From: Coptis chinensis
Lineage: Eukaryota > Streptophyta > Magnoliopsida > Ranunculales > Ranunculaceae
DNA: 64,000 nucleotides
Reading direction: 5' to 3'
NCBI GenBank assembly: GCA_015680905.1
Contig: CM027383.1
Location: forward strand, 97,034,501 to 97,098,500
The position numbers and the translations under genes were made by a program. Position 1 is the first letter of the stretch; every line of letters begins with the position of its first letter. Under the pieces are notes generated by a model, which saw nothing but the letters and a program-made list of their open reading frames with translations, did no database searches and was not told the DNA's origin. Below are positions 11,901-22,470 of the stretch, piece after piece.

Positions 11901-14900
11901 TTAGGAAAAGATTCTATCCGGCGGGCACAGGCACACTGGAGTTTTAAGCTTCTCCACTAATGGTTGATTTGACGGGTAGATTGAATCTGGTCAGACAAAA
12001 GGACTGTTGAAGATGGAATCGGGCATGTAAGACAGATAGATTAGGCTCACAGGCCTAAGAGAGGCAACTTCTTCCATTGATCCAACTCACCAAACCCTAT
12101 TTATCCGAACTGATACACTCTTGGATCAGTACAGTCAGGCTGAGTCGCTTGATGAACTATACTGAAATCACGATAAAGTGAGCTCCTGAAGTCGAAAAAG
12201 AAAGAGAATAGCAGGCAGTGCACCTTTCCCTTCGGTCAGCATACTCCAAGGTGAGTAACAAATAGTCATTCCCAACCTCCATTGTTATAGCTTTGAAGCC
12301 TATAGCTCTAGTACCAGACCGCTTTTCTAATTACGTATAAAGTCTCTGTCTCGTCTTTCTTGCTCTTCGCCAACCCCCTTTCCTTCTTACCAAGCTTAGA
12401 ATGCTCATTTCTTCGATATTTAATACCTTATTGACTTTGAGACTACTACTAGCAACGAAGCTCAACCTGACTCGACCAGTCTACAACTTCGAAAGCAGGG
12501 TAGCGGAGATCTTTCTTTAAATCATTCCGAAGTCGAAGGGGGGTAAGATCCTTGCCGAATCGAAGTTATTCATTTCATTCGCTACTGGAGCCCGTTTCTT
12601 TACTATTCAAGACGAAAAACAGGATTGAATCGAATACGGAAAGGTCATGGGGCTAGAACCCCATAGGCACCGGACTGAGGTATGAAATGAAGGACGAAGT
12701 TTCACTTTCGCTTCGGGCTCAAGCTTAGATAGAAGAGTCCAATGAGTCCACTAGTCCATCAATGGAAATTGATCGAAAAGCTCAAGCTGAGAAGTCACAA
12801 TCCATTGAATAAGATCGGCTCAAGCTCAAAAAAGAAAGAAAAGAAGTCGCTCACCTCAGCCTGAAACTTCTAATAGATAGAGTTGGAGTACGTAGTGAGA
12901 GTCAAGGTTGATTGATGAGTTCAGTGGACAGAACGATCGATGTGAGGCCGGCAGGAAGTGAAAGTGTGACTTCCCCCGTAGTTGGGGGGGCGGGGGCAAG
13001 CCTTCAAGACACGACTTCAAGCTGTTAGTACGACTAGCTGGCTTCCTAGCTCGAGTGAATGCCTCAACTCTCGCCTTACTCTTTGACGCTTCCTTCTCTT
13101 TCTGTCTGCTTCCAGAGGTGCTGGTTCAAATCCAGTTCGTGACATGGTCATCTCGATGAGAATAATCCACCTGAGCTCTTGACTTACGCTTCTCCGCTCG
13201 GGAGCCGGGCCTCTTTAGATACCACCTTCCCCAGCGATCCGCCCAACCATCCTTCCTTAATATTATCCTTCTATGAAAAGGAGGAATGATCCGGGGTAGG
13301 CCTGTTCTCAGTTTCGCAGGCCTTTTCTTATAGTAGCCGCCTCTTTAGTGCACGAAATCAATGTGACTTTTGCACCGAATATGCCGTCTTTGTCTATGCC
13401 TAATAAGAGCTCTATCTCCGAGTGAAATGGTAATAGAAAGAGTAGCAAGCTATCTGGGTACATAAATGCTTTTGTAAGAGAATCGGTCCATAGCATCGGG
13501 CTTTCCTGGATAACTATTCAAAGATTAACTCTTTCGGTTTCTTCGGAAGTCAAAGTCTCCGCTTATACGGATCGGTTCAGTCTCAAGTGTCCCATTTCCG
13601 AAGTTCATTAGCAAGAGCACGCACGACCCGCGACCTATATAATAAGAGTTGTGTCGCTGAATATGCCCTTCCCCCCTTTCACTATAGGGCTAAAAGAATG
13701 AATGAGGATTTGCCCGCTTAAATCTTATAAAATGTTGTCGATGTCACCAAAACGGCTATTGTATATATTTATATAACAAGAGCACTTTCGAATGAACCGA
13801 AAAGCGCCGCTATTGCCCCAATCTAGTAGCCTAGAGTTATTTTCGTTTTCCCTGTATCGGCTGGAAATAGATGCTTGTCGTCATCTTAATTCATGCTCCA
13901 TGGGGTCAGTGTTCAGTGTAGAGAGGATCGCCCTATTTATTACCAGCTGCTGACCTGAACTCTCTCTAGTGCTCATGAAGTAGCTCGCTTGTTAGTAGTC
14001 TCTATCTCAAAGGTTCTCTACTGAGACGGGCGCTGGGGGTGAAGGCAAGGTGCTACGGATTGTTCATGAAGAGCGGGTGAAGGGAACTGACAGTCGACTG
14101 GCCCCATCTGTAAAAGGCGTTCGATTGGGTGAGAGAAGCAAACTAGATGAATGCAAGTTCAGTCAATAGTCCCCGGTATTAGGCTCGGGCCCAGGTTCTC
14201 TATTCTATATATGAGACGGGTAGGATTCCGTTCCGTAGTCGAACTCGAGGTGAGACTGATCTCGTAGTCAGCTAGTGCGCTTATCAAAGTCAATCTGTCG
14301 TGCTTGAGGTTCAGGTACGCCAATGGATTCTGAGGGGAGGAATATTGGATTTGTTCAACGGATTTCCCTTCATAAACTGACTTGATTGATGCAACTTGGA
14401 TATGAGACCACAAAATGTTTTTTTTTTGTAGGGCAGAAGCTGCTGTAAAAGGGAAGAGCTAGCGTAGGCTTGAAGGTGTGAGTCAGGGAGGTGGTTGTAA
14501 GCGAGCCCCTAAAAGGAGGGAATTGTGGTCAGTTCCCGAGGAGAAGCTAGCTCGACCAGGCGGGAGAGGAGTCAAAAACCATCTATTTTTGCTACTTGAG
14601 CCGGATTTGGCTGCAGGAGGGGAATGGAGAATTTCCATTAAAAGGAGCGGACCGATGGGGTCGTTTTTCAAGCACGAATACATATTTGGCACTGATAACT
14701 GTACTAATATGTGTAAGGTAGAGACAACGAGCTCAAGAGAAGAAGCCTATCGCCACGCCGACCCCAACCAGTCTAAAGGGATAAGCGCATCGGAGAAGAA
14801 GCCTTCTCCGATGCGCTTATCCCTTTAGACTGGTTGGACCGTTTTTGGCTTTCGAGATTGCTTGCTTGCGAGATTGAGACCCAGAGATGGATGATCATTA

Positions 14901-17704
14901 ATGGGATAAAGCGACTCTTCTTGGAACCACTCCAGTTCATTCGCTCGCACAGTGGAACGTGTAAATTGGATTTGGTAGTTCATTGTCCGGGAAAGCACAA
15001 TGTCCAAGTACTTTTGATGAGTCAAGAATGCTAGACAAGTCCAAGAAAGGTAGTCCTTTCATTGGCTAGCCATCAGGTCCTGAATCTAATGTTTAAGGTC
15101 ATGGTATAGCTCCCCAAAAATGATTTACAACCTTGGATCCTGACGCACCAGTAGATACCAGAGGAGATCGCTATGATCGTTACGCATCCCGACTAAGGTC
15201 TTAGTTGAGTTCCGTAGTATGTGTGTCAGGCTTGCTGGTTTGCTTTACTATTTTAAGACGATATCCCTATCTCTGTCTTTCCTGCCATGGGTCACATACT
15301 GAGCGGAGATATATCTACGCCATTTGTGAAGTCTGGAGACCAACCTTGCCTACTTTTCTATCAGGTTCCTCAATTCACCATTTCAACTTTATACATTTCA
15401 GTCTCTTTAGCTAAAGGAGGTACGGACCCCTCCCATAGTACGGTACGATGCAGTTGAAATGTTGCCATTGTGACTTGGTCCGGAAGTGTTCCCTTTTGTT
15501 ATATCTATAAAGTTTTCGGGTATCACAGTGAGTAAAACGTTGACCTAGAGCTATAGATTTAGAGGAGTTGACGGGTCTTGTCTGGTCTTGCGGTGCACAG
15601 AACAATCCAGTAGTTTCCTGGTCATAGTTCCCTGCTGTTGCGGCCGGTGCTCGTGCGCGCGTGAAGGAGAATTTGCTGTCTTTCTGGTCGCACTATTTCC
15701 GGTTCACCGTTGAACTCGATCAACAGGGCCAAATGTTCAAGTACGCCTCATCAGCCCTTAGCGCAGGTGTTCGCTTCTTGTTCCTGGATGCTCCTAAGGG
15801 AGTCGCGTTCCGAGGGACAGGAAGAAAAAAGTCTGGTATAACCTTCAGGAGCGAAAAGCGCAGCATGGCAATCGGAGACAGGTCCTAGTTGATCTTGTTT
15901 CATCAGCTTATGTTGATTCTTTTGCCTTACGTTGGTGGCCAAGATGTGTCTGGAGAGGTGGATAGATAGGACTACTAGTTGCTCTTCTAGTTTATGCGTC
16001 CACAGCCCATTGCACTGGCGACGTTTCCCTCAAGTTTCGCCTTTTGACAAAAGTGGCAGGATAGGGGGGAGGACTCGTAGGTTTTTGGCGGGCCTTACCC
16101 TTTTGCTTGCTTAGCTCCCGATCCATAATCCAGCCATTCAATACCGGATGGAATTCACTCAAGGGCAGCCCACTCTACTCTGAGCTGCTACCCCAGCCCG
16201 CCTGATTAAGGAATTGGATAAGTGCAGCCTACTCTATTGTCTATTGCCAGCTTCTATCCTAAAAGTAAGTCTGTTATCCCTATCTCTCAACACGGAATTC
16301 GGATATCTATCAAGCGGAAGGCCATTTAGCGGCGCGGCAAAGTTGACTAATCCCGAATGCCTGTTGAAAGGGTGCCCTAATGTGATAGAGGTGCCTGCAG
16401 GGCTAAGGAAAAAAGAGGACAGAATTTACCTCCCATTTGTTTATCGAGATCTGGAAAGCAGCAAGCCCTTCTTCTCCTTAGGATCCTTTGGTCGAAAGTG
16501 AGCCTTACCGGCTAAAAGTAACAGTGGAAAGGACCTAGTGTGTCTGTTTCCATCTAGCCTTGGAGCTCTCCTGCCCTGCCTGCCCGAAGGTAACTATTTA
16601 CTATCCGGCTGCTGCAAACGGAAGATGCTTACAGAAGGAAGAGAGGAAAGCGCTGACCACTGATTTATGCTTTAGCGGTAATGTTGTCTTAATCATTACA
16701 CACACGCAAGTCGTAGTGAAAGCTGAACGGAATCTAGCAAACAGAGGGGGCCGCACGGGAAGGGAGGAAGAAGGTTCTTCAAGAATGTAAGCTAGGCTTA
16801 ATGAGAAATAAGGAATGACGTAAAGAGTAGCTTAGGAAGCGTACTTTCACGGCTGCACGCACGGACCATAACCCAGGGAGGGGTAAGAGAGAAAGCCCGG
16901 TATGGATATTCATTCCGCTAGAGCAATGTGTAATGGAAGTAAAGCGAGTTCACTGGACTTCAGCGTAACTTTCTTTGTTGGTTTACTGCTTAGGTTTTCC
17001 CTGGATTACTTGGTCAACTTAGTTATGCGCTTCAGTTGACTGAAAAGCATATGATTTCTTGGGGTCCGTACTGATTGTGACATTATCATTGTGTTTGGAA
17101 CCTGAAAGAATCATTCCACGCTCTTTATCTCAAAGACATGTCTTAACGTAGATGAAAAATTGTGCACCTTCATCTTCAGTTGTCGATGCCCTGAGGCCTG
17201 AGCTCACAACGAAGTCATAAGTTTTTTGTCTTTCACACTCATTCATTTAATGGAGGTGGGAGTTGGTTGTCAGAATTATGATATCGAATTTTTTCTTAAA
17301 GGACATTTTGAAGCTTAGATCTAAAAAATAAAAACTCTTTTTTCTGTGGATTTTATATGAAATCTCATATGATCTACTCTAATGTAGGTCCATATAATTA
17401 TTTTGTGAAGAGCAGGAAGGGAGGGAGTCTTACACTTGCACTTACTTTTACTATGCATATGCATGCTAGTTAATATGTTTATTTTTCTCCTGCAGCTGGG
17501 TCAATTAATATCAGCAATATCTTGACTGGGAAATGCCTTGCCAAGATACGTGCTAGCAGCAGTGATCCTCAGATGTGTTGCACCAGGACCAGAAACACAG
17601 TCTCTGAAGCATTGGAAGACATTACTGCTCTCTTCTATGATGAAGAGCGCAATGAGATTTACACTGGTAACCGGCAAGGTCTTGTGCATGTATGGTCCAA
17701 CTAA
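5913..17704 (+). CDS. WD40/transducin-like repeat protein, seven exons
   Basis: Exons 5913-6105, 6190-6340, 6426-6551, 6631-6711, 7452-7644, 7788-8055 and 17496-17704 join in frame to 406 codons plus stop, all with GT-AG borders. The product starts MTNSLERFRNIRLQEEY and contains HFLKKRSKIVEIVAAHD, DEVIRSLFYNKNNDSL, FVEFDDVNAKVLTYSA, FIEQFNEKLLVKQENENL, TVAVWNFRGELVTSFEDHL and the WD-like end GLVHVWSN. I recognise it as a conserved single-copy-type plant protein of the WD40 superfamily; its biochemical role is not known to me, though its blades suggest a scaffold. The last intron (8056-17495) is 9.4 kb because it contains two MITE-like elements and a long organelle-like insert, yet the last exon is intact. 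The start at 5913 is the first ATG in this frame, but the frame stays open upstream. Confidence 0.88.
8387..8865. mobile_element. hAT-like MITE rich in GAGTACTCG words
   Basis: Left end CTGGGCTATTAAATTG and the reverse complement of the right end CTGTGCAGTTAAATCG match at 12 of 16 positions. The flanking 8-mers ATCACTAG (8379-8386) and GTCACTAG (8866-8873) differ by one base, fitting an 8-bp target duplication. The first 60 bp and last 70 bp are packed with TGAGTACTCG/CGAGTAATCGG words and their inversions; the middle is AT-rich. It lies in the last intron of the WD40 gene. hAT origin is inferred from the duplication length. Confidence 0.65.
9222..9360. mobile_element. ACACGGAT MITE family, copy 1 (3' end truncated)
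   Basis: Starts CTAAGTTACATTGACACGG and contains GACACGACGAAGTATAAA, GAGGTATATCACATACAATA and TGTGTCTGACATGGACACG in the same order as the copies at 26165-26339 and 60976-61152. It stops after GCGTGTCCAT, about ten bases short of the end seen in the other copies, exactly where the organelle-like insert appears to begin. Confidence 0.75.
9361..16960. other. Organelle-like insert, probably nuclear mitochondrial DNA (NUMT)
   Basis: About 7.6 kb inside the last WD40 intron differs from everything around it: base composition is close to balanced, long AT runs are missing, and the texture (GAAAG, CTTTC, TCGGCT-type purine/pyrimidine tracts) resembles plant mitochondrial intergenic DNA. No long open frame, no LTRs, no terminal inverted repeats and no recognisable nuclear gene occur in it. 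I could not identify a mitochondrial gene, rRNA or complete tRNA either, which in a plant mitochondrial genome (mostly intergenic) is not surprising. Edges are set where the texture changes: left at the truncated MITE, right near 16960. A plastid or other donor is less likely but not excluded. Confidence 0.6.
14764..14837. repeat. 35-bp perfect inverted repeat with 4-base loop
   Basis: 14764-14798 and 14803-14837 are perfect reverse complements; the loop is AAGC. The arms begin CCAACCAGTCTAAAGG and meet at GGAGAAG/CTTCTCC. The next bases outward (C and A) do not pair, so the palindrome has sharp limits. It lies inside the organelle-like insert. Confidence 0.95.
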
Positions 17705-18660
17705 AGGAAATAAGAGGCATTGTAGCGATAGAAATGTTCTCCTGATTGGGGATGATGTTGGACTAAATATCCTGATTGATTGCCGTTGTTGTATAATATT
17801 GATTTCATTGTTCATTGTTTCCGGCTAATTAGATTTTCTATTTTATTGCATTAGAATTTAGAAATATCCCGTTTGATGTAAACCAAGTTTCTTTATATTG
17901 ATAAAGAAACTTTATCAATATAAGTTATAACAATTACATTATATATATTGGCTCCTTCATTTTCTAAAGATGCTCTTAGTATCCAAACAAAAAGAAGTGG
18001 CCTAATGGGCAGATGTGGTGCATATTAGTCCGATAGACTAAAACAAAATTAAACTTCAGATAGGCTAGTATAGTAGTATGAAAGCAAATAGAGGCGTTAA
18101 ATCCAAATCAAAGCCTTACAAGCTCCTACATCTTATGCATACGGCATACCCACCAAAAACATATAATATTACTGTAACATAAACACATAAATGTGAAAAC
18201 TATACCTTTACTGAGGCAATTCAAGATCAAAAGATATATATAAAAGCAATCGTAAAAAAAAATTATGAAAATTTAAGACTACATAATAGTAATTGAAATA
18301 CGAAAGTGATTACATTAACCATTATCTAACATGTATTATAAGTTGCACGTGCTATAATTACAATCAATATGTGATAATCCAACGAATCAATTATCCTTAC
18401 TAAAATAGTGAACCCAACACACTAAACCAAACAATCATGTATGGTTTTAATCTTATAGGGTTTTGATGATATGATTATAAATTTTCTCATCCCAGACTTA
18501 CTTGAGCAAATGTTTCTCTATAAAAGATATTTTTGCTCTCTAAATGTCAATTTATATTACGAAAAATCCATAAAGACTGACCTCATCCAATCCAATGCAT
18601 AAAGATTTTCTTCCTATAAAAGATTTTCTTATGCTTTGAATTTTAAACGAAAAAAATAAA
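17705..18660. other. 3' flank of the WD40 gene and AT-rich spacer
   Basis: Probably holds the WD40 3' UTR. A hairpin with a perfect 14-bp stem (17893-17906 with 17910-17923, loop AAA) lies about 190 bp beyond the stop codon. The remainder is AT-rich with no exon recognised. Confidence 0.5.
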
Positions 18661-18670
18661 TAAAAAATAA

Positions 18671-18781
18671 AGCCCAAGTCCAAAGCCCACAAAAAAAAAA
18701 ATAAGCAAAATAAAACATCACCTGCAACCTAATAATAACTTGCCGCCACTTCTAAATACAGGTACCTCCTCTAAACCCTAA
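18671..18781 (+). promoter_or_regulatory. Site II / telo-box promoter elements of NMD3
   Basis: Two AGCCCA words (18671-18676 and 18684-18689; reverse complement TGGGCT, the plant site II motif) are followed by AAACCCTAA (18773-18781), the plant telo-box, and a CT-rich leader. This pair is established as typical of ribosomal-protein and ribosome-biogenesis gene promoters, matching the downstream NMD3 product. A leader intron probably ends at TTTGTAG near 19352, just before the start codon. Confidence 0.6.
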
Positions 18782-19385
18782 ACTCTCTCTCTCCTCTAAA
18801 CCTTAGTCTGTACAATTTAATTAGTCTTCTCCTTTTTGTTAATTGTTTATAGAGCTTATTTAAAGACTAAGGTTCAAGGAAAGTAAAAATTCACTTGAGA
18901 AAACAGAAAAATGGAAAACACATTCTTCGTATTCTGGTTAAAATACTGTTCCAGACGAATGATTTTATGAAGAGGACGAATTTGGGCTTATGATCCAGTA
19001 GTGGGCTTAATTGCTCACGGTTTATGGGCTTGATTCAGTCCAGAAATAGTTTTCCACACATGTATTCATGCATGCATCATAATTGAATATAAACTAATTT
19101 GGTTTATGATATTGATTGGATTCATTAGAAATGGAGCTCTTATGTTATATTATTTGATATTTTGTAATACTATTTTTCTGTCCCACTTAATATTATGGTA
19201 CAAAAATGAAATTGCTTAAAACTTTTTCTTACATCATTTTTGGCATGTAGTGATCTTGACTGTTTTTGCGGAGTAGTATGTATCAGGAGTTATTCGTCGT
19301 ATATCTTTCAGTTACTGTGCATGCCATAATTCATATTTTGTTTTCTTTGTAGGTCGTATAAACGCTTGAATTCATATTATTTAGC

Positions 19386-20921
19386 ATGGATGAAGATTCG
19401 GGTATGTTTAGGGTACCACAAACTATTGGCAGTGTCTTATGTTGTAAATGTGGAATATCAATGGCACCAAATGCGCCAATATGTGTGTGAGGTGCCTTGC
19501 GGTCTGAAGTTGATATTACTGAAGGGTTGCAGAAAAGTCTCATCATTATGTTTTGCCCCGAGTGTAAGAAGTTCTTGCAGCCACCAAGAACATGGATAAG
19601 AGCTGAATTGGAGTCCAAGGAGCTTTTAACTTTTTGTATTAAGAGGTTGAAGAACTTGAACAAGGTTAGGCTTGTTAATGCCGAGTTTGTCTGGACCGAG
19701 CCTCATTCCAAGAGAATAAAGGTGAAGCTGAACGTGCAGAAGGAAGTACTTAATGGGGTAAAGTTGGAACAGGCTTACATCGCGGAGTATGTCGTCACTG
19801 ACCACATGTGTGAGTCCTGTTCCAGGGTTCAAGCCAATCCCGACCAGTGGGTGGCGGCTGTCCAACTTCGGCAGCATGTTTCTCACAGGAGGTCATTCTT
19901 TTATTTGGAACAGCTTATACTTAAGCATGATGCAGCTGTCCGAGCCATTAAGATTAAACAGATGGACGAGGGTATTGATTTCTTCTTTTCGAGCCGGAGT
20001 CACGCCTTGAAATTTTTGGAGTTTGTGGGCAAAGTCGTTCCAATAAAGAGCCGCACTGACAAACAACTTGTATCTCATGATACTAAGAGCAATGATTACA
20101 ACTACAAGCACACTTTTTCTGTTGAAATCTGCCCAGTTTGCCGTGAGGATCTGGTATGCCTTCCGCCCAAAGTTGCGGTTGGTTTGGGGAATCTTGGTCC
20201 TCTTGTGTTGTGTGCTAAGGTGACCAATAATATTGTCCTAGTGGATCCTTTTACTCTGAGGCACGCTTTCTTGGATGCAGACCAGTATTGGAGACTTCCT
20301 TTTCGGTCATTGCTTTCATGCAAGCAACTTGTGGAATATATAGTGTTAGATGTGGAGTCTGTGTCTTCCGAAGTCAATGTTGGAGGTTCAAAGTATGCTT
20401 TAGCTGATGTTCAAGTGGCTCGTGTATCTGATTTTGGTAAGAATGACAAAATCTTCAACATCAGAACCCATCTCGGCCATCTTCTAAACCCTGGTGACTA
20501 TGCTCTTGGTTATGACCTATATGTAGCCAACCATAATGACATTGAATTAGACAAGTACAAAAATCTTGTCCTTCCAGATGCAATATTGATAAAGAAGAGC
20601 TATGAGGAGAAACACATGAAGAAGCGTGGGAAGCCTCGTTCCTGGAAGCTTAAATCCATGAATATGGAAGTGGATAACTCTGCTAGAAGGCTTGATGAGG
20701 AGAAGATGAATACAGAGTATGAAGAATTCTTGAGAGACCTGGAAGAGAACCCAGAGTTGAGGTTTAACATATCACTTTATCGAAATAAAGAATACCAGCC
20801 ATCGGAGATGGCATCCGTCACTGATGGGGAAGATGTGCCTTCAGTTCCACTAGAGGAGTTGCTTGCTGATCTTGATTTAAGTGATGAAGAAGATGATGAC
20901 AGTGGGAGTATGAGAGAATGA
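19386..20921 (+). CDS. NMD3: NMD3, 60S ribosomal subunit nuclear export adaptor (in-frame TGA at codon 35)
   Basis: The intronless frame starts MDEDSGMFRVPQTIGSVLCC at 19386 and, beyond one interruption, continues 474 codons to 20921 with LQKS, FCPEC, FVWTEPHSKRIKVKLNVQ, MCESCSRVQANPDQW, QLRQHVSHRRSFFYLEQLIL, ICPVCREDL, FNIRTHLGHLLNPGDYALGY, LRDLEENPELRFNISLYR and an acidic tail. This is NMD3, which binds 60S subunits through N-terminal zinc ribbons and recruits the exportin CRM1/XPO1. A TGA lies at 19488-19490, where homologs read CVxCLRSEV. The local sequence fits one extra TG and one extra G about 10 bases apart: the frame is restored after LRSEVDI, but a stop and a lost zinc Cys result. 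It is either a very young pseudogene, a gene translated from a downstream ATG near 19547 without the first ribbon, or a sequencing error. Confidence 0.85.
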
Positions 20922-21486
20922 TACCCTTCTTTCATTGCTATGGTTTTTACTACAGCATGTTCTCTGCCTCAGAATGAGTTATATACTACTTGTTTCGTAC
21001 AGAACTTCATTTGAAAGTGTCAGATCAAATAACATGTTTAAGGATTGTTTTGAGTGATTTTGTAGGATTAGTATGTTCCGCCCAGGCAAGGGTGACTTTG
21101 ATTATCATTGATAGTTATGGGCTTATAGTTTTTCACCAAACTTTGTACTGTGGTTGCGGTATTTTAGTTTCTGTTTTTTTTGAGAAGATTGTGTTGAGAA
21201 TCTATTTATTTTTTTGGATAGTATTGTGAGAATAATATCCCCCCGTCTAAGTAAACTTGTAGTTCCAGTATTTCACTTTTATATTTCAGCTTTATTTATG
21301 AGATTGAGTCAGGTTTTGCTGAAATTGGGTATTTTCAACGTTGCACATACATAACAGAAAAAAATGTCTTTCTAGGATGCCCGTGGTTCTCTTGAGATGT
21401 GTCTGATTCTCCACTGGACCTTGGGACAGAGAAGAACATGATAGAACAATTCTTGACTATAAAAAAATTTCTCCACGCTCAAATCT
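20922..21486. other. 3' flank of NMD3
   Basis: AT-rich sequence with no recognised exon or repeat; probably the NMD3 3' UTR followed by spacer up to the LIN1-like relic. Confidence 0.4.
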
Positions 21487-22470
21487 GAAACGTCCTTTAC
21501 CACTATCTGAAAACGGCAACAACAACAACAAACCTCCAATGTAAATTTACTCTTTTCTCCTCTCCCTTTAAAACCCTAATTTATAATTAATTAAATTATT
21601 TTTATTGCAGGCAGCAAAAGGCGAGGTTTCCTAAAGGAAAAAAAGTGAAAGCAGTGGGTGGTGATGATGATGAATTGCCTCCTGTTGCTGTTTCAATTGG
21701 ACCGACTTGTGAAACTGCTGATTTGTCGGACCCATAAGAAGCTGCCAAGGAGCGTGCCAGGAGGCGTAGTGGGATGACTACTGAGTTGTTTATTGAAGAA
21801 GGTGGGAAAGGAATTTTGAAGGATGTTTCTGCTGCTGAAGTTACTTACAAGGTTTGTGAATTATTTATTTTATGAACATTGTTTGTTTAGCTTAATAATT
21901 ATTCACTGTTGTATAGCTTAAATGATACATTGTGAGATTTGTTTGACTAATTATGTTTTGTTTAGAATTAGATTTGTAGCAGCTAGTATTTACTGTGTTG
22001 AATGATATTGAATATTGCTTTAGTGAATGGTAGCATTATGGTTAGCAGCAAAGGTAGATAATTTAATTGTGTCTTCCGTGTGCTTTGTGTTGGAGTTCAT
22101 TTATAATATTGTACTCTGTTTTCCTTGGATTGGCAGAAAGTTACACCCAGAGGTAATTGTATGTTTCACCTATATGCAACGGGTAGGCGATAATGGAGAT
22201 TACTTTTGGCAAGATAATACTGATTTCGGTGATCATGGAATCGAAATAGAACCTTTCAATCTGGAACAAGAGAGGGAGGAAGGCTATTTTGATGATGATG
22301 GAAACTTTGTTGAATATGTTAGAGAGAACAAAACCAAGGTATTGCAATCATTTTATTTGTCTATAACCTTTCAGTGAACACGATTATTTATATTCGTTCT
22401 TGACTTCTTGTATTTAATGCAAGACGCATGGTTGGATAGTATTATAGTTGATTCAAGATATGCTTTCGTG
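21487..22470 (+). pseudogene. LIN1/CD2BP2-like (U5 snRNP-associated) gene relic, 5' exons only
   Basis: Four pieces are recognisable. About 21487-21540 gives LKRPLPLSENGNNNNKPP. 21611-21851 gives QQKARFPKGKKVK, EAAKERARRRSGMTTELFIE and GILKDVSAAEVTYK. 22213-22338 gives exactly 42 codons with GIEIEPFNLEQEREEGYFDD. 22423 onward gives DAWLDSIIVDSRYA. The order matches plant CD2BP2/LIN1 proteins, which in yeast and animals join the U5 snRNP and end in a GYF domain. No ATG opens exon 1, a TAA sits at 21735-21737 where Lys is expected, the acceptors before exons 3 and 4 read CAA instead of CAG, and the later exons with the GYF domain are absent. It is therefore called a pseudogene. Confidence 0.75.

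Noticed and set aside
13110-13145. tRNA-like T-arm (GCTGGTTCAAATCCAGT) inside the organelle-like insert
   Set aside because: Only the T-arm and a possible 3' acceptor strand are present; I could not find a matching 5' acceptor, D-arm or anticodon arm upstream, and it matched no plant organelle tRNA I remember.
14478-15034. Open frames of 60-116 codons on both strands of the organelle-like insert
   Set aside because: They overlap each other, partly cross the 35-bp hairpin and show no domain; their length is expected by chance in less AT-rich DNA.
19331-20377. Minus-strand open frames opposite NMD3
   Set aside because: No recognisable protein; antisense shadows of the NMD3 coding sequence.
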